A model generated the notes under the pieces. It saw only the letters and a list, made by a program, of their open reading frames with translations. It did no database searches and was not told where the DNA came from. Shown piece by piece: positions 24,196-35,886 of a DNA stretch of 64,000 nt. The stretch is from Dastarcus helophoroides (taxonomy: Eukaryota; Arthropoda; Insecta; Coleoptera; Bothrideridae), in contig CM053337.1 of the NCBI GenBank assembly GCA_028583605.1, positions 12,302,634-12,366,633 on the forward strand, read 5' to 3'. Position 1 is the stretch's first letter. Every line of letters starts with the position of its first letter. The position numbers and the translations under genes were made by a program.

Positions 24196-24440
24196 AGTTT
24201 TGGAGACTGCCGTCAAAGGTGAAAACTTAAAACTAGAATAGTTCGAACTCGGACTAGTAAACACGTTAGAATATTGGAAATATATGAAATAAGTTTGGTT
24301 AAACAGACTACTTACCTTTTTAGTGTCTAGGTGCTTGTATCGTATGGAAATGAATCTAATATTTATTGATAATAAAATGCACTTTAACATGCTCTAATGT
24401 TAACAGTAGAATATACTTTTAACATTAGGGACATGTGCTC
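24196..24440 (+). repeat. Copy of the dispersed SINE-tail repeat
   Basis: Shares GTGAAAACTTAAAACTAG, CTAATATTTATTGATAAT and CTTTTAACATTAGGG with copies at 35293-35700 and 58255-58560. Confidence 0.65.
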
Positions 24441-24538
24441 AAAAATATATTTCACGACAACTACAAAATATTTTTTGTCCACACCCTCTTAACGATTCGC
24501 TCCTGGAGTTCCAGCACTCTAGATCCCTAATCGATTGC

Positions 24539-25603
24539 TTGGTTCGCTTATATGGGTGCATCATCGGACCCGTTATCATATTTATACCTAAACATTATTT
24601 TTACTCTGACTTTAAAAAAATATGCAGTTTGGGGACTGCTAAGAGAAGTAAAAACTTAAAACTGGTAAAAAGTGAAGAAAAGGAAAAGCGCGAAAAGCGC
24701 AAAAGGACTGAAGAATTTAAAATAACGGCTATTCAAGCAAAGCCAAGCAGAAGCAACAACAAAACCTGTGAAAGAAAAGGACAGGTACCTCCAGTTATTC
24801 TGCGGGAGCAGCAAAATTGGTCGGTAACCGCGAATATTATGAACACAAAGAAAATAGCATACATCAAGGCACAAGCGAATAAGGATGGTATAAAAATCTA
24901 TCCTACTCGTCCCGAAGATCATCAAGCCCTTGTACGGGAACTCAAGGAGAAGAAAATTCAGTACCACACGTACTCCCTTTCAGAGGAAAGAAATCTCAAG
25001 GTAGTACTGAGAGGAATTCCCACTTTCTTAAAGGAAAAAGAAGTTGAAGACGATTTAAAAGAAAAAGGATTTCATCCAACTAAAATTGTTCGGATGTATA
25101 AATGAAGCAAGGAGAAGACAATAATGCCGCTCGTTTTTGTTGAGCTTAACCGAGACGAGAAGAAGATATACGAAATAAAAACCTGCTGCGGGCTAGATAT
25201 AGGAGTAGAGGCCCCCAGGAGAAGAAAAGACGTCGGGCAGTGTTTCAACTGCCAGAGCTACGGACACACACAAACAAATTGCCACGCGGACCCAATCTGC
25301 GTCAAATGCGGGCCTAAACATGCGACAAAGGCATGCGAACTTCCAAAGACACAACCGGCAAAATGCGCCAACTGCGAAGGGGCTCACCCTGCGAGCTATC
25401 GCGGTTGTCCCGCATTACCGAAAACCAAAAACAGCAAAGCCAATACTGCAAAGAGAATCGAGGGAGTTTCTTATGCAAGTAAAGCTAGGGCAAAGAGTGA
25501 AGACAACGAAAGAAGGCAGAAAAAGGAGAAGCCGGAAAGGCAAAAAAGCAAGAAGAGAGAGAAAACAAGAAGGAAAAAAAAGAAGACAAAAGGGCAAAGG
25601 TAA
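24539..25603 (+). pseudogene. Non-LTR retrotransposon ORF1 (zinc-knuckle protein), broken by a stop
   Basis: One reading frame over 1065 bases, interrupted by a TGA at 25103-25105; 25124 onward is in the same frame, so only one nonsense change separates the halves. The first half has a basic N-terminus and a region around 24990-25100 typical of the domain that precedes zinc knuckles in jockey-type ORF1 proteins. The second half has three knuckles: CFNCQSYGHTQTNC, CVKCGPKHATKAC and CANCEGAHPASYRGC, followed by a very Lys/Arg/Glu-rich tail. No reverse-transcriptase ORF2 follows, so the copy is dead and 3'-truncated. The nucleic-acid-binding role is known for the family. The 5' end may also be incomplete, as no good ATG opens it. 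Confidence 0.8.
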
Positions 25604-27282
25604 GCATTATTTTGTGTGACATGATAATGCAATTTTCCAGCTCAGGAGCAACAACAAAAGAAGTTAACAACTTCCTAGAGAAAATGCAGGAACTACTGAA
25701 GATAGTAGAGTAAATCAAGAAGATAAGAGAAGTAAAAACTTAAAACTGGGAAATAACCCTGGATCTTTTTAACTTTAAAATTAAAATTATAATCACATTC
25801 GCAGTTGTTGATACTGTAGTACTCACTGTTGTAAGGTACAGTGATTTTACAATTAAACAGTTAAAATAATAATCAACATTGATGCACTTTGTTTATCTTG
25901 TTTAAATCGAAGTTGATTGGCGGCACTTTTCGCCTTCGTACTCCAATATTTGACTTTTAGTGTTTGCTTCTTATAAACTCCTTCAATCGTGCATGTTTTT
26001 TCCATCTACATATTTTTTTCCATTTTTATTGATTATTGACCGCTTACGTAAATGTCAGGAGTGTCAACTGTTAATCAGCTGCAACATTGTTACCTGAAAA
26101 TAGATAAATTGACTTATTTTCGATTTGATTCATTTAAAGATTTTCTTAATACTGAATTATGGTATTATGCTCTTTCTATTGTTTTTTACTTATAGTTTTT
26201 ATGTGATACCTTGATTTTCTTAAATGGCAACATAATGGTGCTATGGTACCAAGAAAAATTACAATTAATAGCAAATCTAGCCATATTTTTACTTTTGCTG
26301 TGAAAACTGATGCTACAACTTACAACCAAAAGAGTTCAACACATTCGGTACACTTGATACAGCATAATTCGGCAATTCAATACTGCGAAACGTCCAATAA
26401 TCCAAAAGGGTGGGTTGTGGGTATCCCCATACTAAATAGAATGTCGAAATGATTCGTTCGAACTTGCAGATAACGTATGCCTTATTGACCTTGGTCTAAC
26501 TCAAATGCGACCAACTATTTTATTTCTACTTCAAATTTAGAATAATTTCCTAATGTCGCAAACCTCGTCGTGATTAAATATTTTTTTAGTGGTATTTAAT
26601 CTGTGCAGTCGTTTATTAAACGCACAAATGTGGAATGCACAAGACAAAGGCACCTGTTCGTCGTCCAATGGCGGTGTCCGATGAAAGGTGTGGTTGAAAA
26701 TTTTTACGTCTGTTGTTGAAGTGAAGGTGATCGGCTTTTTAATATCAACGGCCACTGTACAATCTATTTGGTCTTACATTTGCGTATATAAAGTTACGGT
26801 TTACTATTACGATCGAATATTCTGAATTCTTTGCTTTCCATATTCAAAACGGGGAGCGACGCGTTTGCATTTCAAAATTTAAAAAAACCATCACGTTATG
26901 CCCTGTAAAATTAATCGTTCCGACGAAGGAGAAAGAATATTTCTTATAAAGTTGTCCACTTCAATAAATAAATATGAAAGTTCAAAATATGCATCATTCT
27001 ATTGTTATAGAATATAGAAGCTAATAATGAAAGAAATTCGCGTGTTGAAGAGTTCGAAACTAATTGGCTTATTCGTTCTAACGAAGTATCTGCCAAGCTA
27101 AAAAAATGGACGTTGATTAATTGAGAAGACCTGACAGGTTCATCTTTTTTAAAAAAGCCCTCTTCTTTCAATAGTCAGTAATCCGTGGCTTTGAGCTATG
27201 TTATTTAATACGAAATGTTTGATAGAAAAATTGAGTTTGTTATTAACGATCGCATATCGCATGCAGTCGATTCGTTTCATTC
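25604..27282. other. Intergenic DNA after the retrotransposon relic
   Basis: Around 25801-25880 is a fragment of the SINE family (GTACAGTGATTTTACAATTA). The rest shows no exon; short frames at 26243-26755 lack codon bias. Confidence 0.35.
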
Positions 27283-27290
27283 TTCTAAGT

Positions 27291-27637
27291 CAGTGGTCGG
27301 CAAAGTGCGGCTCCATAGCTGCATGTGGCTCTTTGGCTCCTTAAGTGCGGCTCTGGCACAAATATCCGCGGAAGGCGCAATAATATTTTCATTAAAAAAA
27401 AACTTGGTAAGAAAAAAATTACATCTTCTTTTGATAAATTAAAATTCTTCTATAAATCGAGAATATGCAATACAAGCGCATTTTTCGCATTAATAAATAT
27501 TTATTAAGTATGAAATTTAGTTTTATTTAGTGTACTACTTATTTAGTGTAATAAAAGTTTACTAAACAAGCAGATTTGTCTCCCATTTTTTTTTAAAATT
27601 GTTGTAACGTTTATATTTGGCTCTTTGCCGACCACTG
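27291..27637. mobile_element. Short hAT-type MITE
   Basis: Ends are CAGTGGTCGGCAAAG and CTTTGCCGACCACTG, a perfect 15-base inverted repeat. TTCTAAGT and TTCTAGGT (7 of 8 identical) flank it as the target duplication. Inside the left end, GCGGCTCCATAGCTGCATG matches the hAT fragment at 20896. 347 bases, no coding capacity. Confidence 0.88.
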
Positions 27638-27924
27638 TTCTAGGTGATTTGACAATTATTGTAAGATGAATAGGCCGATGACGGCGGGATCTCAACATAT
27701 AACGTGTAAACATTTTGTAGGGAGGACAGTGGCGGGTCCAGAAAGGATAACATCAATTAAATATAAAACACCCTCTGTCTCCGTAACCGAGTCGTCAAGG
27801 ACCATTGTTTATAGTTTATAGCAATTTTTCTTCTCTTCTCGTCGTCGTAATGTCAGCACTCGCTTCTTGAAGTTGTCATAGTACTTTCGAATGACTTTGT
27901 TTACTTAACATCATACAGATTGAT

Positions 27925-28020
27925 TCTCAAATCTTGTCCCCTGAAACTAAGATTTAAAAACACAACAACAATTGCTTTAATGCGTTTCGATAACCAAGCT
28001 ATCATCTTCAGAAAAAAAAA
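27925..28020. repeat. Copy of the palindromic MITE family
   Basis: Shares CTTGTCCCCTGAAAC and AAAACACAACAA with 490-570, 19320-19420, 46340-46450 and 55995-56150. Its minus strand also reads CTGAAGATGATAGC..TTATCGAAACG, a degenerate hammerhead-like arrangement. Confidence 0.55.
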
Positions 28021-28081
28021 CATCATAGGGGTGTGAATTTATCTGTTATGATTGCTTTAGATCTATCCTATCAATTGATAT

Positions 28082-28478
28082 TGTTGCGCACGTTATCGGT
28101 TCGAATGATTATTAAGACTTGTTGAATTGTACCCAATTTATTTTCAAACTAAACTCGGAACACTACAACTTAATAATTAACTCACTTATACATTGACTTC
28201 TAACTACTAACTCACTAACTAACTACACTGACTAACTCACTAACTAACTACACTGACTAACTCAATGACTGACTGACTGAGGGAAAGCCGATCGGACCCC
28301 CCTTTATATAGATCGTGGATCGGATTCTAGAAGATTCCAACAAATAAGACTTATCGTTTGCCGAAATTTCTGAAACGCTTATCTGCCTTTTGCTCCATTA
28401 TCGCGGCCTCTTTCCCTTATCAAATCTTTCTAGAAAACTTCCTTATATTCTAAATTCCATAATTACATTTCGTTACAA
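28082..28478 (-). mobile_element. LTR copy 4, inverted
   Basis: Reverse orientation of the 10377 family (TGTAACGAAATG at its 5' end near 28478, GCAACA at 28082). Contains a duplicated block, ACTAACTACACTGACTAACTC, which makes it the longest copy. No clear target duplication. Confidence 0.72.
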
Positions 28479-30267
28479 TAGTATGCGTATTAATGTGCCG
28501 AAGACAATTATTTTCCAATTAAGTCGCTCATTTTATGCGACTTGCAACGTATCATTTAATTATTTTCCAAACATTTTAGTGTAATTCCAATAACGAGGCA
28601 ACTCGTAGATGTTCGTGCTCTATTTATTCATTTCCACACAATGCACGCTTAATGGCAGGTTAAGCATTCAATTTATATATCGTGTGAAAGTAAAACGGAA
28701 AAACTGGAATGATAAAAACTCGATTTTATTCAAATGCTTACTTTTGTGTGCGCTCGACTCGCGTCCTTTTACAATTTAATCGCCGATTGTGAGCCGAACT
28801 CGTGGGAAATGCCCAAATTCGTAGGAAAATTGAAATACATTCATTATCAAAATTTAAAATTACTATCTAGATATTTTTGGCGTTTAATGAAGTACCAAAT
28901 GCAATGGCAAATACTATTTTTAAATTAATGACTTCAAAAATTCGCTTTGTCGCATTTAGTAAGTCACCGACCGTTTATTTCCTGATAAATTGCGATTATT
29001 TGTCCGTAAAGGTGAAGCGAAATGCAATTGTTGCGAAGAACTTTTTATCGCTGCTCTATCGAGATCGAAAGTTTAATGAAAGTCAATGGAATGGCAAGAT
29101 TGCAGTTTTTTTTTAATTGGAATGCAACAGGTTGGGCTAACATACTACTAAGAAGGCCCCTATATAACACAGCCACTTTTTAAGAAAAAACACCCCGATT
29201 TTCAAGGGTTAACAGAAAAGCGGAGAAAATCGCGAAAACTCCCCCGATTTTCAAGGGTTCTTTTCTAAGGTACAAGCGATTTATCGCGGCGGCTCTTCGG
29301 TTCCGGCGTATTTTCGGTACTGCTGCGCGATACATTCCTGCCGCATTTCCTAAACTCACCCGTCCTGACGTAGCCAAGTTGCCACCACTTGACAACTATC
29401 TAGGGTGTTTAAGGGGATTCCACTAACATGTATATGTACTCCTATATTTTGTAAATGACCTTAAAGACTTGGTCATTTTCTGGAGTGTATACCATTTGGG
29501 TGTACACCAAATTTTCCAACTCACATAATTCTTTTAAATAAATTGTATCTTCATCTATTTTTGACGTAGTTCTATAATTATGCTAATCCTATTCATTAAC
29601 AAATAGTTTTCATATCAAGTTTACAGACAGGGTGTTTTACCCCGTCGGAAAAATCTATCAATATTTGAAATTGATTAACAACATGTTCAATGGGTTGATT
29701 TCTAGAATCATTAAATTTCAACTGTTGTGCTGAACTGACCCATCTACATGAGTTTGTATAGCATGCCTTCTACTTAATAGAAACAGGGCAAATTTTCTGA
29801 GGGGGATCTTATAAATTTTGCACTTTTTGAGTTATCTTGAAAATCAGATTGTTTTCCTTAAAAAAAGTGAAGTGTCTTTTAAGGGCCCTTTTACTACTTA
29901 ACATTGTTACATTAAGGTATATAAGTAATAAGTAAGTATGCCGACCGATCGAGGTTCAGCAAATGGAATGCGTTATTAACGATAATGCCTTTCGGTTGTC
30001 GCAAGTCGAGGGAGTGCACTGCAATATTGTGCATAATTCATGATAAATATCGATTAACAGTGAAGGGAACGTCGCATGGACATTACGGCATAAAATGTGA
30101 CTGTTGACTTTTACAATCCAACTTTTTATAAAATTATTGACTTCGGGACCGTCTTATCTTACAATAAGCCGGCCGCACACAAACGGAATTCAGATCAGGT
30201 TTCCGCCTGCGGAGTCGTGCCCGAACTTCCTTCTCGTGAGATATAAACATGTTGTTGTAAAAACTAT
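28479..30267. other. Intergenic DNA
   Basis: AT-rich except 29180-29400, where a G/C-rich stretch contains a direct duplication of CCCGATTTTCAAGGGTT (about 29193 and 29252). A 71-residue minus-strand frame there lacks family features. Nothing else supported. Confidence 0.35.
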
Positions 30268-30690
30268 TATGGTACTCACTGTCGTACTGTACAGGTATTC
30301 TATAATTAAACAATTAAAATCATAATCAAACAAAAACACAATTTAACTCATACTAGGCGTATAGTTATGGTTAAGATACAAGTTAGAAACGGACTCATTA
30401 AGGCGCGTGTAGCTTGATTGGTTAAGGCTACATATTTCAGGCTTCACATGCTCGAGATGTCATAGGTTCAAACCCCGTTGACGACCACGCATTTTTTAAG
30501 TTTAAACTTCTTAGGCGCGTTCAACGATTTTCGAGAGGAGGTAAATTATCGTTTCGCTAATTCATCTTACCAACATACTCTAATAGTAGAGTACAACATG
30601 TTGGTAACGTGTGATGATGGCGCATGATGGTAACTCGAAACCATAACTCCCTATCCAAAATCGCTTGAAGAAGTTTTCATTTCAAAAGTT
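30268..30690 (+). repeat. tRNA-derived SINE, copy 1
   Basis: Contains an A-box (TAGCTTGATTGG at about 30410) and a B-box (GGTTCAAACCC at 30465-30475) in tRNA spacing, preceded by a conserved leader (CAATTTAACT.. CGTATAGTTATG). A tail with GGTAAC and CCCTATCCAAAATCGC follows. The copy at 34055 shares the whole arrangement. Confidence 0.72.
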
Positions 30691-33600
30691 GTAACGTCTA
30701 ATTGGAGTAAAAAGAATTGAAATGTCCAACAACAAAAATTCTCAGATCGGGTGGGGGTGTTTGTAATAACCGCAACGCATTGTACCATCCTAGAACGTAA
30801 ACAGATTGAAAATATATCTTTATGTGACGTATCACCGTGGCGCACCAATTAAATCGAGTGATAAATTGATTACGTGATACTGCGATACTCCACGAAGTGA
30901 GAAAGTGGTTTTCTATTTTCGACACTTTTTGGGTAAATTATATCTAATACGTGCCCATGTTTTTCTTTTATTTACTCAATTCTCTTTGCGCTCGGCATCG
31001 CTAAAAAGAGGACAAAGTCGTAATAACGAGCAATGAACTTGTCGGACATTTTAACTTCCTCAAACAGCGAGTCGCGTTTCCGTTAGCAGTCCATATGCGT
31101 CGTTATTATGATTTTATTTCGCGGTGCCCGTGATTTTTTTTCGAATAACAATTCAGTTCCTATTGCATCAGACTATTTAAGGTATCCACTAATTGTAACG
31201 CTAGTCCGGTCGACTGCAGTGTCATAACTAGGATATAAAAATTCGTATTACAATGAGGCCTGCTTATGTAACGATATGTATCGAAAGAAAGTTGGAAGTG
31301 TCTGAATATATTGTTGTAATTGCGATAATTGGATCGCAGTCACACCCTGAATTTTTATACTCGCCGCTAACGCCTTAAAGCTAGTTCGATACTGTCGAGA
31401 AGTAAATAAATAAATATTGTCACGAAATACGTTATGTTGGATTAGTTATATTATAGTTAATTTCAGATAAATGTGCATCAAAGTAGGCACCGAACTTCTA
31501 ATTTTGTAATGGCAACGCAGCGTTGTAATATTTCTTAACGATTTAGTGTCCTTAAAATCCTAACCCAAATATCATTAAATATTTTGATTTGTTGTCGATT
31601 GTTTTAAGAGTGATTCTTTTATTTATGTGAATTTCTTGTGTAAATTGTTAAATAAAAAGAATTAGAAAAACATTTAGTCCAATTATTTATGCTTAGAAAT
31701 CCCTGAAATACGGGCAACTTATTAATCGTCGAAATGTTCTACGCATAAAGGTAGCTTTATTTCTGGTGACTTTTTTAGTAACTTATGTAAAAGCCAATTT
31801 AATACTTACGGCCTACCTACTTTTATGCACATTTATTTGAAATGGACTGATAATAATGGTAACGCGTTTAACCGCTTTTAATTGATGTAATTCTGGAAAT
31901 TTCCCGATTTTAAGTTTTCACTTCTGTAGGCAGCCTCCAAGGAAACCTATTTTTTTATGTGGTATTATGTACATACGTTGATTTCTAAGCAATGATTACC
32001 TTTAACGAAGGAAGTTCGAAATCGAATGAAACCTGTGATAATTCTCACGTAAATAATAAGTCCATCGACCAACGTTGAATTTATTTGGACCTCTTCATTT
32101 GGAATTCAACCTGTAATGCGTCTAAAATCATATCAAGTTTACTAAGGATAATGAAAGGCCAAAATAAATAGAGAAATTCAATTGTATATTTCGATAATCG
32201 TGTCAAAACTGGAATATCAAGGTTAATAACACTTTCTGTATAATGTCTTCTTCCTCTAACTATTAAATAAATATCGCCTAGCTTTGTCATTAACGTAAAA
32301 AAGACGGATATTGCTTTCATTTGACCCGTCTATCTATTAATTTTTATCGAGCATAAAATGCGTGCATAATATTTACTTTCCCTGCGGGCTTATTCCACAT
32401 ATCTATAATCACCATAAATAGACGCATATTAAAAGTCATTTGTTTTTTTTTTAACTTCCGAACGCCGACCGTAAAACCCACCGAAACGTTCCTTTAACTT
32501 GAAGCTAATTTGTGTCTGCAAAAGTTAACCGATTTATATCACTTGATTATAAAGGAAGGACGTCGATAAAAAATATCTCAAAATTTCGACTTTTTACTAG
32601 AAATTTCGACTTTTTTTTCTCTTAATTCCGAGATTAAAATTTCAACATCAATATCGAAGTTTTAATTTTAAACTCGAAATTTCCACTTTTTTCCCCAAAC
32701 TTCAACTTTAATCTCGGAATTTCGACTTTATACCCGATTTTTTTTTTCTCAAAATCCCCATATTGAAGTGGAAATATCAATATTATTTTGGAAATTTTGA
32801 TTTTGAACCCGAAATTTCGACTTTTTTCACGATTATTCAATTTAAAAACAACGAATTTTCGTAATTAAAAACAGAAATTGTTGAACGTACCCTACTCCCA
32901 ACTATCACTATTATCGGGAAAGGGATGTAGTGGGACGCAATTGTCATCTGCCTAAATAAATCATAGAGTTATTGACATTTCAAGATTAAAGTTGAAATTT
33001 CGACTTTATTATGATAACGAAGGCTTCCACGGCCAGAGTCAGTACAGAATATACTTCTTCCGGGATTTGACACGGTCCAATCCCGGAAGAAGTATATCCT
33101 GTTTCGACTTTATTCTCGAAAGTTCGAAAAAAAAAGCAAACATTTCGAGTTTAAAGTCGAAATTTTGCAATTAAAGTCGAAATTTCGAAAAAAAGTCGTA
33201 ACTAAAGCCGAAATCGCGAGAAAAAAAGTCGAAATTTCGAGATTGAAGTGGAAATTTCGACTTTAAACAACAATTATAATATTATATATTTGAAAGGGTT
33301 GAATGTTTAATTTTAAAGATAAATCGGTTAAATGACATAAATAATTCTATGAATATCTCAGAAATCAGAAACCTAGATTTCCAAGATCGAACAATGACTA
33401 GGAAGTTAGGTTTCTGTCCACCTATAAATACGGTTTTTTTTTCTTCAGTTTTATTGTCGAGACGCGAGCGCACGCAATAAAATTAACGTATTGTTATTGA
33501 AGTATTAGCTAAGCAGCTAAGGCAAACAATGAAATGGGAACCGGTTACATAATGCACCTAATAAATTCCCACTTTGGTGTCCGTTTTTACGTTACATTAC

Positions 33601-34054
33601 ATATTGATTAGAGTAACCTCATTCGAGAAGTCAGCTAATGAAATGACAATGAGGCAATATCAACTTTTACTTTAACTTACTGACCTATACACGACCGGAC
33701 TGTCATGCGGCTTTTAACCATATTTCGTCTGGTGGCGCATTAAAAATTCCAGTTAATGGAAATGCCAGCATAGCGGTGCCATTGAAAGCGATCTTAGTAA
33801 ACTAAGGCGAAGGTCTACCTATAAATACGTTGGGTGTACATCAAGCGGACTGTGTAAGTTATTCGTTGAAGATTACTTAATATTTCCTTATATCGTCACT
33901 TAAATGTGGGAATTCTAAACTTGTGACATTTTGCTCTAAAATAACCAAATGTTATTCCTTTTCTGCGACAAAGCATTATCCATGGCTGCTTTAGAAGTAC
34001 TGAAGAAACAGCACAGATACAGATGATCGATCGGGACGACAAGATCGCTTTGAT
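30691..34054. other. Intergenic DNA with GAAATTTCGACTTT-type degenerate repeats
   Basis: Around 32570-32870 and 33110-33260 the words AAATTTCGACTTT and its inverse recur dozens of times in both directions, like a decayed simple satellite. At 33012-33104 a fragment of the 17661 element, itself a small palindrome (ATACTTCTTCCGGGAT and inverse), is inserted in it. Two CTATAAATACG sites (33421 and 33818) could be promoters. No exon seen. Confidence 0.45.
33820..33827 (+). promoter_or_regulatory. Candidate TATA box upstream of gene D
   Basis: TATAAATA on the plus strand, about 2 kb before the first coding exon of gene D. A GTAAGT donor follows at 33854, so a short 5' UTR exon would be possible but very short. 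Weakly supported. Confidence 0.2.
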
Positions 34055-34430
34055 TTACTCACAGTTGTACCGTAGAGTGATTCTACAATTAAATAATTAA
34101 AATAATAATTAAACTAAAATACAATTTAACTTATAATAAGCGTATAGTTATGTTTAAGACACAAGTTAGAAGCGGATTTATCAAGGCTTAGTTGGTTAGG
34201 GATACATGTTACAGGTTCGAATCCCGTTGCCGTCCACGCACTTTTTAAGTTTAAACTTCTTAGCGCGTCGGGCGATTTTTGATAGGAGGTAAACTTATCG
34301 CTTCGCGTTAACATCACGCTAATTTCGTCACCAATTACAATAACAGTAGAACATGGTGGTAGAGCGTGATGGTAACACGAAACTGTAATTACCCCCTAGA
34401 AAAGTTTTCGCTTCAAAAATACGTTTAATT
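34055..34430 (+). repeat. tRNA-derived SINE, copy 2
   Basis: B-box GGTTCGAATCC at 34214-34224, an A-box-like TTAGTTGGTTAGG, and the same leader and tail as the copy at 30268. Slightly shorter between the boxes. Confidence 0.7.
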
Positions 34431-35292
34431 AAGATTGTTGTCATGTGGCACATTATCTGCAAATAAGTTTTCCTTCTAAAAACTTTGTAGACCAATTATT
34501 TCTTTGCTGAAAATATTTCACCATGACGGTAATTATGTACTTTAATGGTTGCAATACCCTGACGACCTTCGCTTAAACAAATAATGAATTAATTTCAATT
34601 AACCCACATGCATATTCCGAAAGATGATAAATCAATTTCGTAATTTTTCAAACACTAAACATCGTGTATACCCAATGCTTTAAGCGCATCATTCTCCTCG
34701 TGGTACAATAAGAAGCCTCTAAGAAGGCGATGTATTACGCAATCTTATATCTTTCAGCAATTATCGTCGTATGATATTAATAAGCGGTTTGTGGGTGAAT
34801 AATTTCTCTAATAAATAAATAAATAGCTTAAAAGATGATCTTTGACTTATTTCGTTTGCGTTACGTTTTGCCTTCGCCGTAGACAATCGACTGAAGAAAT
34901 GCATTGTGAGCGACCGCGTACCCATTGGATATTTTTGTTGCACAAATTTACTATCGCACGTCGCGTTTCATAATGCTTAAGAAAGTGTGCTGCATTGTAG
35001 ATATCAAAGATATAAATTACACGTTTAAATATTGCTAAATATCTCTCGATAGATGGAAATTAGAAGGCAACTTTGCAAATCGCGGAAGAAAACGGTGAAC
35101 CTGCTTTTAAAGTTCTAGTTAGTATCGTAAATCACTATTTCAGTCTGAAGGCCAGTCAAAGTATTTTTTTGGTGGGGCATTGTTTGTAAATCGCCAGATC
35201 CTTCTCCCCTTCTTATCGATGATCATCGTAGTTTTTTTTAAACGGGTGGACGGGTGGGTCAGTGAAAGTGGTTTTATTCTAAAAAAAATTAG

Positions 35293-35700
35293 GCTGCCTT
35301 GAAGACTGCCGATAGAAGTGAAAACTTAAAACTAGGAAATATGTAGTTTTGCAGTTCGAATCCGCACTAGTAAACAAGTCAATCGATATTGAAAATATTT
35401 GAAAATAAATTCGATCAAACTGACCTACCTTTTTATATTTGTGGTTGGTGGTTACTTGTTTCGTATGGCAACGGATCTAATATTTATCGATAATAAAATA
35501 CACTTTAATATGTTCTAATTTTAACAGGAGTCAATATACTTTTAACATTAGGGCATGTTAGTAAAGCGTAATGGTGAGGCGTGATGATCACGTGTAATGG
35601 TAACGCGTGATGGTCACGGGTGATGATCACGCGAAACCATAACCCTATCCAAAATGGCTAAACGCGCCTGAAGAAGTTTTTTCTTCAAACATTGTCTTGA
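35293..35700 (+). repeat. SINE-tail repeat, copy 3
   Basis: Matches 24196-24440 in its first half and 58255-58560 in its second (TGGTAACGCGTGATGGTCACG, CCCTATCCAAAAT). Ends just before the first coding exon of gene D. Confidence 0.65.
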
Positions 35701-35886
35701 AGAAATTATCCAGACAGAAAATCATTTTTTAGTAACACGACTATTTCCAGGTCTATTTGTTGTCGGTTTGCGTAGCGACTGTTGGATTTCTAATTAGATA
35801 TTTACATATGTACGCTGTGATAGTATCAGGTGTAATTGTAAAGGATACAACTCGATATTACAGCTTTGTTCTATTGTTTCAGGAGG

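Noticed and set aside
29180..29395. 71-residue minus-strand frame in a G/C-rich patch
   Set aside because: Contains a direct DNA duplication and no family features; probably repeat sequence.
30400..30490. Possible functional tRNA gene
   Set aside because: A and B boxes are present but acceptor and anticodon stems do not pair; the same arrangement recurs in a repeat family.
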